NCBI GenBank assembly: GCA_017473285.1 | Contig: JAFULP010000098.1 | Span: 1-25,161, forward strand | Source of the DNA: Clostridia bacterium | GTDB taxonomy: Bacteria; Bacillota; Clostridia; Christensenellales; UBA1242 | Direction of reading: 5' to 3' | DNA: 25,161 nucleotides | Part shown: positions 23,664 to 25,161 of the stretch, one piece after another | Numbering within the stretch: the first letter of the stretch is position 1 | How the letters are laid out: every line of letters begins with the position of its first letter | Made by a program: the position numbers and the translations under genes | The notes under the pieces: model-generated | What the model was told of the DNA's origin: nothing | Seen by the model: the letters and a program-made list of their open reading frames with translations, nothing else | Databases searched by the model: none

Positions 23664-23686
23664 ACCTATCCCCTACTAGTAGGGGA
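23664..23686 (-). terminator. Palindromic hairpin after the transposase gene
   Basis: CCCCTACTAGTAGGGG (23670-23685) is a perfect palindrome able to form a 6-7-bp GC-rich stem. On the minus strand it is followed by a short ATAGG and then six T residues. It probably terminates transposase transcription. The T-tract starts a few bases after the stem, so it is not an ideal terminator; it could also be part of the element end. Confidence 0.5.
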
Positions 23687-23740
23687 ACGCCGCCCATATA
23701 TTTAATTATATAATATATTTGATTATTAACCTTTATTTTA

Positions 23741-24790
23741 TTAAGCTGCATAAACCTGGCGAATTGTCTGTTGTTTGGATTTTTTTACAAACTTCACAGA
23801 ATATTCTTCCTTCTTTTCTTCAAGCAGCAGAAGCAAATCTGCACGTTTTTCCAGTGGGCTCCACCAGACGTGTTTTCCTTCTCTGTTTGTGCAGGCAGAA
23901 TGTGGCCTGTTGTTATATCGAATGTTCCACTGCATCATTTTCTTTTTAAGTTCTGGCAATGTTTTGAATTTTAAATAGTTATAGAAGCTTTCCTGGTCGC
24001 TTCTGTGTGAACGTTCCACTTTGCCATTCAAACGTGGCGTGTAGGCCCTTATAAGCTGGTGTCTGATGCCTAGCTTCTCAAGCATAATGTCTAAAGCGTG
24101 TTTTTTAGGATCCTTTTGGCCTGGCTTTTTAATATTGGTGAATTCTGCTCCATTGTCTGTTTGAATTCTTTCTGGCGCATAGCCAAAATAAACAATTGCA
24201 CGTTTGACAAAATCCAACGTTGAACTAACGTTGTGCTCTTTGTATGGGAACAGAAATCTCTCACGTGTGGCTTCATCTATCATTGTGTATTGATAGAATT
24301 TGTTATCATCATAGTGGATAACTTCACCTTTATAGCAGGTTACTGGAACATACTTAACGTCCATTTGCCACTTATAACCCAGCATCTCTGGCGTGTCATA
24401 TTTCTTGGGAACATACTTCTCAAGCTCTTTTTGTGGCCTTAATTTGTTTTTAACTATGTATCTATAAAATCCACAATAAGTTCTGCTATAAGCGTGTTTT
24501 TGCCTCATTATACCATACATTTCATTGTATGAAAGAAAGGGCTTCTTTTTAACAAGCTTTTCGATCTGTTCAACTTCCTCTTTTGTGTGTGAATTTGGAT
24601 GGGGAGTTTTTGGCCTGCAAGATTGTGGCTCTAAACTCTCAAGCGTGCCATCATACAAAGCTTTCCATCTCCACAAACTTCTCTCTGTGCATTTGCACTT
24701 CATACAAACCTTTTGTGTTGGCATTTTCTCTTCTAGCCATAGTTTAAGCGCTTTTCTTTTCTGATAAGCTGTAAAGTTAACACCTCTCAT
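23741..24790 (-). CDS. DDE-type integrase/transposase (IS481/IS3-like, rve core)
   Basis: This is a 349-residue transposase. The N-terminal part (1-60) has a helix-turn-helix-like region (FTAYQKRKALKLWLEE, RSLWRWKALYDG). The catalytic rve domain shows D144 in WQMDVKYVP, D212 in QTDNGAEF and E259 in NGKVERSHRSDQESFY, so the DDE triad is complete. Between D212 and E259 there are 46 residues, longer than the usual about 35, because of a Lys-rich insert (about 219-235). The single reading frame, without frameshifting, fits IS481 better than IS3. The ribosome site GAGGTG precedes ATG, and the gene has its own promoter. I could not find convincing terminal inverted repeats, so the element ends are undefined. 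It appears intact and potentially active. Confidence 0.88.
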   Translation of the reverse strand: MRGVNFTAYQKRKALKLWLEEKMPTQKVCMKCKCTERSLWRWKALYDGTLESLEPQSCRPKTPHPNSHTKEEVEQIEKLVKKKPFLSYNEMYGIMRQKHAYSRTYCGFYRYIVKNKLRPQKELEKYVPKKYDTPEMLGYKWQMDVKYVPVTCYKGEVIHYDDNKFYQYTMIDEATRERFLFPYKEHNVSSTLDFVKRAIVYFGYAPERIQTDNGAEFTNIKKPGQKDPKKHALDIMLEKLGIRHQLIRAYTPRLNGKVERSHRSDQESFYNYLKFKTLPELKKKMMQWNIRYNNRPHSACTNREGKHVWWSPLEKRADLLLLLEEKKEEYSVKFVKKSKQQTIRQVYAA

Positions 24791-24809
24791 TTTCTCACCT
24801 CTAAAGGCA

Positions 24810-24838
24810 ATTATAAGTCAAAATTCGCAACTTTTCAA
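24810..24838 (-). promoter_or_regulatory. Promoter of the transposase gene
   Basis: Minus strand TTGAAA (24838-24833), 17 nt, TATAAT (24815-24810). Transcription would start near 24803, leaving a leader of only about 13 nt that contains GAGGTG. It lies just downstream of the terminator at 24851-24881. Confidence 0.7.
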
Positions 24839-24850
24839 TACCCAACCCCA

Positions 24851-24881
24851 GAAAAAAAAGAAGTGAAACTAATCACTTCTT
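24851..24881 (-). terminator. Strong terminator overlapping the end of the 58-residue ORF
   Basis: Minus strand arms 24881-24873 and 24866-24858 make a perfect 9-bp stem (AAGAAGTGA) with a 6-nt loop, followed by at least seven T residues. The TGA stop of the 58-residue ORF is inside the first arm. It separates the small-ORF transcript from the transposase gene. Confidence 0.9.
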
Positions 24882-25049
24882 TAATTTTTTGACAACTTTG
24901 TGATGACTTTTTAGCTCTTTGCGATGACTTTTTTGTTCACTTTTCAACATTTTTTTAAATTGTTTTTCTGTGAACGTTTTATATTCACCAACAACAGAGC
25001 CATTAACAACTGTTTCTGTATAAAGCTGATAAGTTTTAACTTTCTTCAT
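24873..25049 (-). CDS. Unrecognised 58-residue lysine-rich ORF
   Basis: The frame begins MKKVKTYQLYTETVVNGSVV and ends in a strongly basic helix. I do not recognise it. It contains an in-frame heptad duplication, KSHRKEL then KSHHKVV, from a 17-bp DNA repeat (24896-24912 and 24917-24933, one mismatch, 21-nt period). The start overlaps the upstream stop as TAATG and there is no Shine-Dalgarno, so translation would depend on the preceding ORF. The stop is within a terminator stem. It could be an accessory protein of a mobile element. Being short, it may be over-called, but the coupling and terminator favour a real gene. Confidence 0.6.
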   Translation of the reverse strand: MKKVKTYQLYTETVVNGSVVGEYKTFTEKQFKKMLKSEQKSHRKELKSHHKVVKKLKK

Positions 25050-25161
25050 TATTTAGCAGCAAGCTTTTGCTTAAGCTCTGAAACTTCAGCTTTAAGCTCT
25101 TCATTCTGTTTCATAACAAGATCCAGCTTTTCCATCATTTCAGTTGTGGTCAATTGTGCTC
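25049..25161 (-). CDS. C-terminal end of a coiled-coil ORF, cut by the window edge
   Basis: The last 37 codons (stop included) of a frame open at the right edge. The visible residues include MMEKLDLVMKQNEELKAEV and end QKLAAK, a regular heptad pattern with Leu/Val at a/d positions, thus a coiled coil. TAA overlaps the ATG of the next ORF. Similar helices occur in small ORFs of insertion sequences and phages; no family is assigned. Confidence 0.6.
   Translation of the reverse strand, partial: AQLTTTEMMEKLDLVMKQNEELKAEVSELKQKLAAK

Larger units (their letters stand above)
23203..23740. other. 538-bp gene-free region between transposase and rpsJ
   Basis: This region contains, from right to left: the palindromic hairpin, a promoter-like sequence overlapped by a terminator, the phased A-tracts, the S10 promoter and the S10 leader. 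A 12-bp direct repeat GTCAAACGATTT occurs at 23486-23497 and 23634-23645. I see no protein-coding gene here. Confidence 0.75.

Noticed and set aside
23670..23685. CCCCTACTAGTAGGGG as a terminal inverted repeat or phage attachment site
   Set aside because: No second copy or partner was seen at the other side of the transposase, and a T-tract follows, so a terminator is more likely.
24781..24840. Terminal inverted repeat of the transposase element matching 23600-23740
   Set aside because: Only a short shared AGTCAAA in direct orientation was seen, which is within chance and part of promoter-like sequence.
1..25161. CRISPR array, tRNA or rRNA genes
   Set aside because: No regularly spaced repeats, cloverleaf sequences or rRNA signatures were seen.

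Overview
This window looks like a chromosomal segment of an AT-rich, low-GC Gram-positive (Bacillota/Clostridia-like, probably uncultured) bacterium. The evidence is the complete Firmicutes-type S10-spc-alpha ribosomal gene order, the zinc-type S14, the small KOW protein between map and infA, strong purine-rich Shine-Dalgarno sites and consensus sigma-A promoters. All supported genes lie on the minus strand, so transcription runs from right to left. The standard bacterial code applies; TAA, TAG and TGA are all used as stops. No tRNA, rRNA or CRISPR array was seen.

Right end (about 23.6-25.2 kb): an accessory block. It holds a DDE transposase gene with its own promoter, preceded by a 58-residue lysine-rich ORF and the C-terminal end of a coiled-coil ORF cut by the window edge. 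Intrinsic terminators separate these from each other and from the ribosomal operon. In many Firmicutes this side would carry rpsL-rpsG-fusA-tuf; here a mobile element sits next to the S10 promoter.

Centre (7.7-23.5 kb): one 32-gene cluster. It runs rpsJ, rplC, rplD, rplW, rplB, rpsS, rplV, rpsC, rplP, rpmC, rpsQ, rplN, rplX, rplE, rpsN, rpsH, rplF, rplR, rpsE, rpmD, rplO, secY, adk, map, a KOW gene, infA, rpmJ, rpsM, rpsK, rpsD, rpoA, rplQ. A near-perfect promoter (TTGACA-17-TACAAT) with phased A-tracts upstream and a leader of about 220 nt drives it. A second, extended -10 promoter lies before adk, and a strong terminator follows rplQ. Many genes are joined by stop/start overlaps or by Shine-Dalgarno sites inside the previous gene's last codons, so translation is probably coupled. 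Together they make ribosomal subunit proteins, the Sec channel, initiation factor 1, N-terminal methionine removal, adenylate balance and the RNA polymerase alpha subunit.

Left part (1-7.6 kb): three separate transcription units. The first is an unrecognised 404-residue coiled-coil protein with a consensus promoter and its own terminator. The second is tatD-rsmA (DNase/hydrolase plus 16S rRNA dimethyltransferase), which lacks the rnmV gene often found between them. The third is the first 1,399 residues of a very large membrane-anchored, probably surface-exposed protein that runs off the left edge and carries a spaced 30-residue tyrosine-bounded module.

The ribosomal block is conventional. 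The parts that may be new are the giant surface protein, the orphan coiled-coil protein, the S10 leader and upstream DNA, and the small ORFs beside the transposase.
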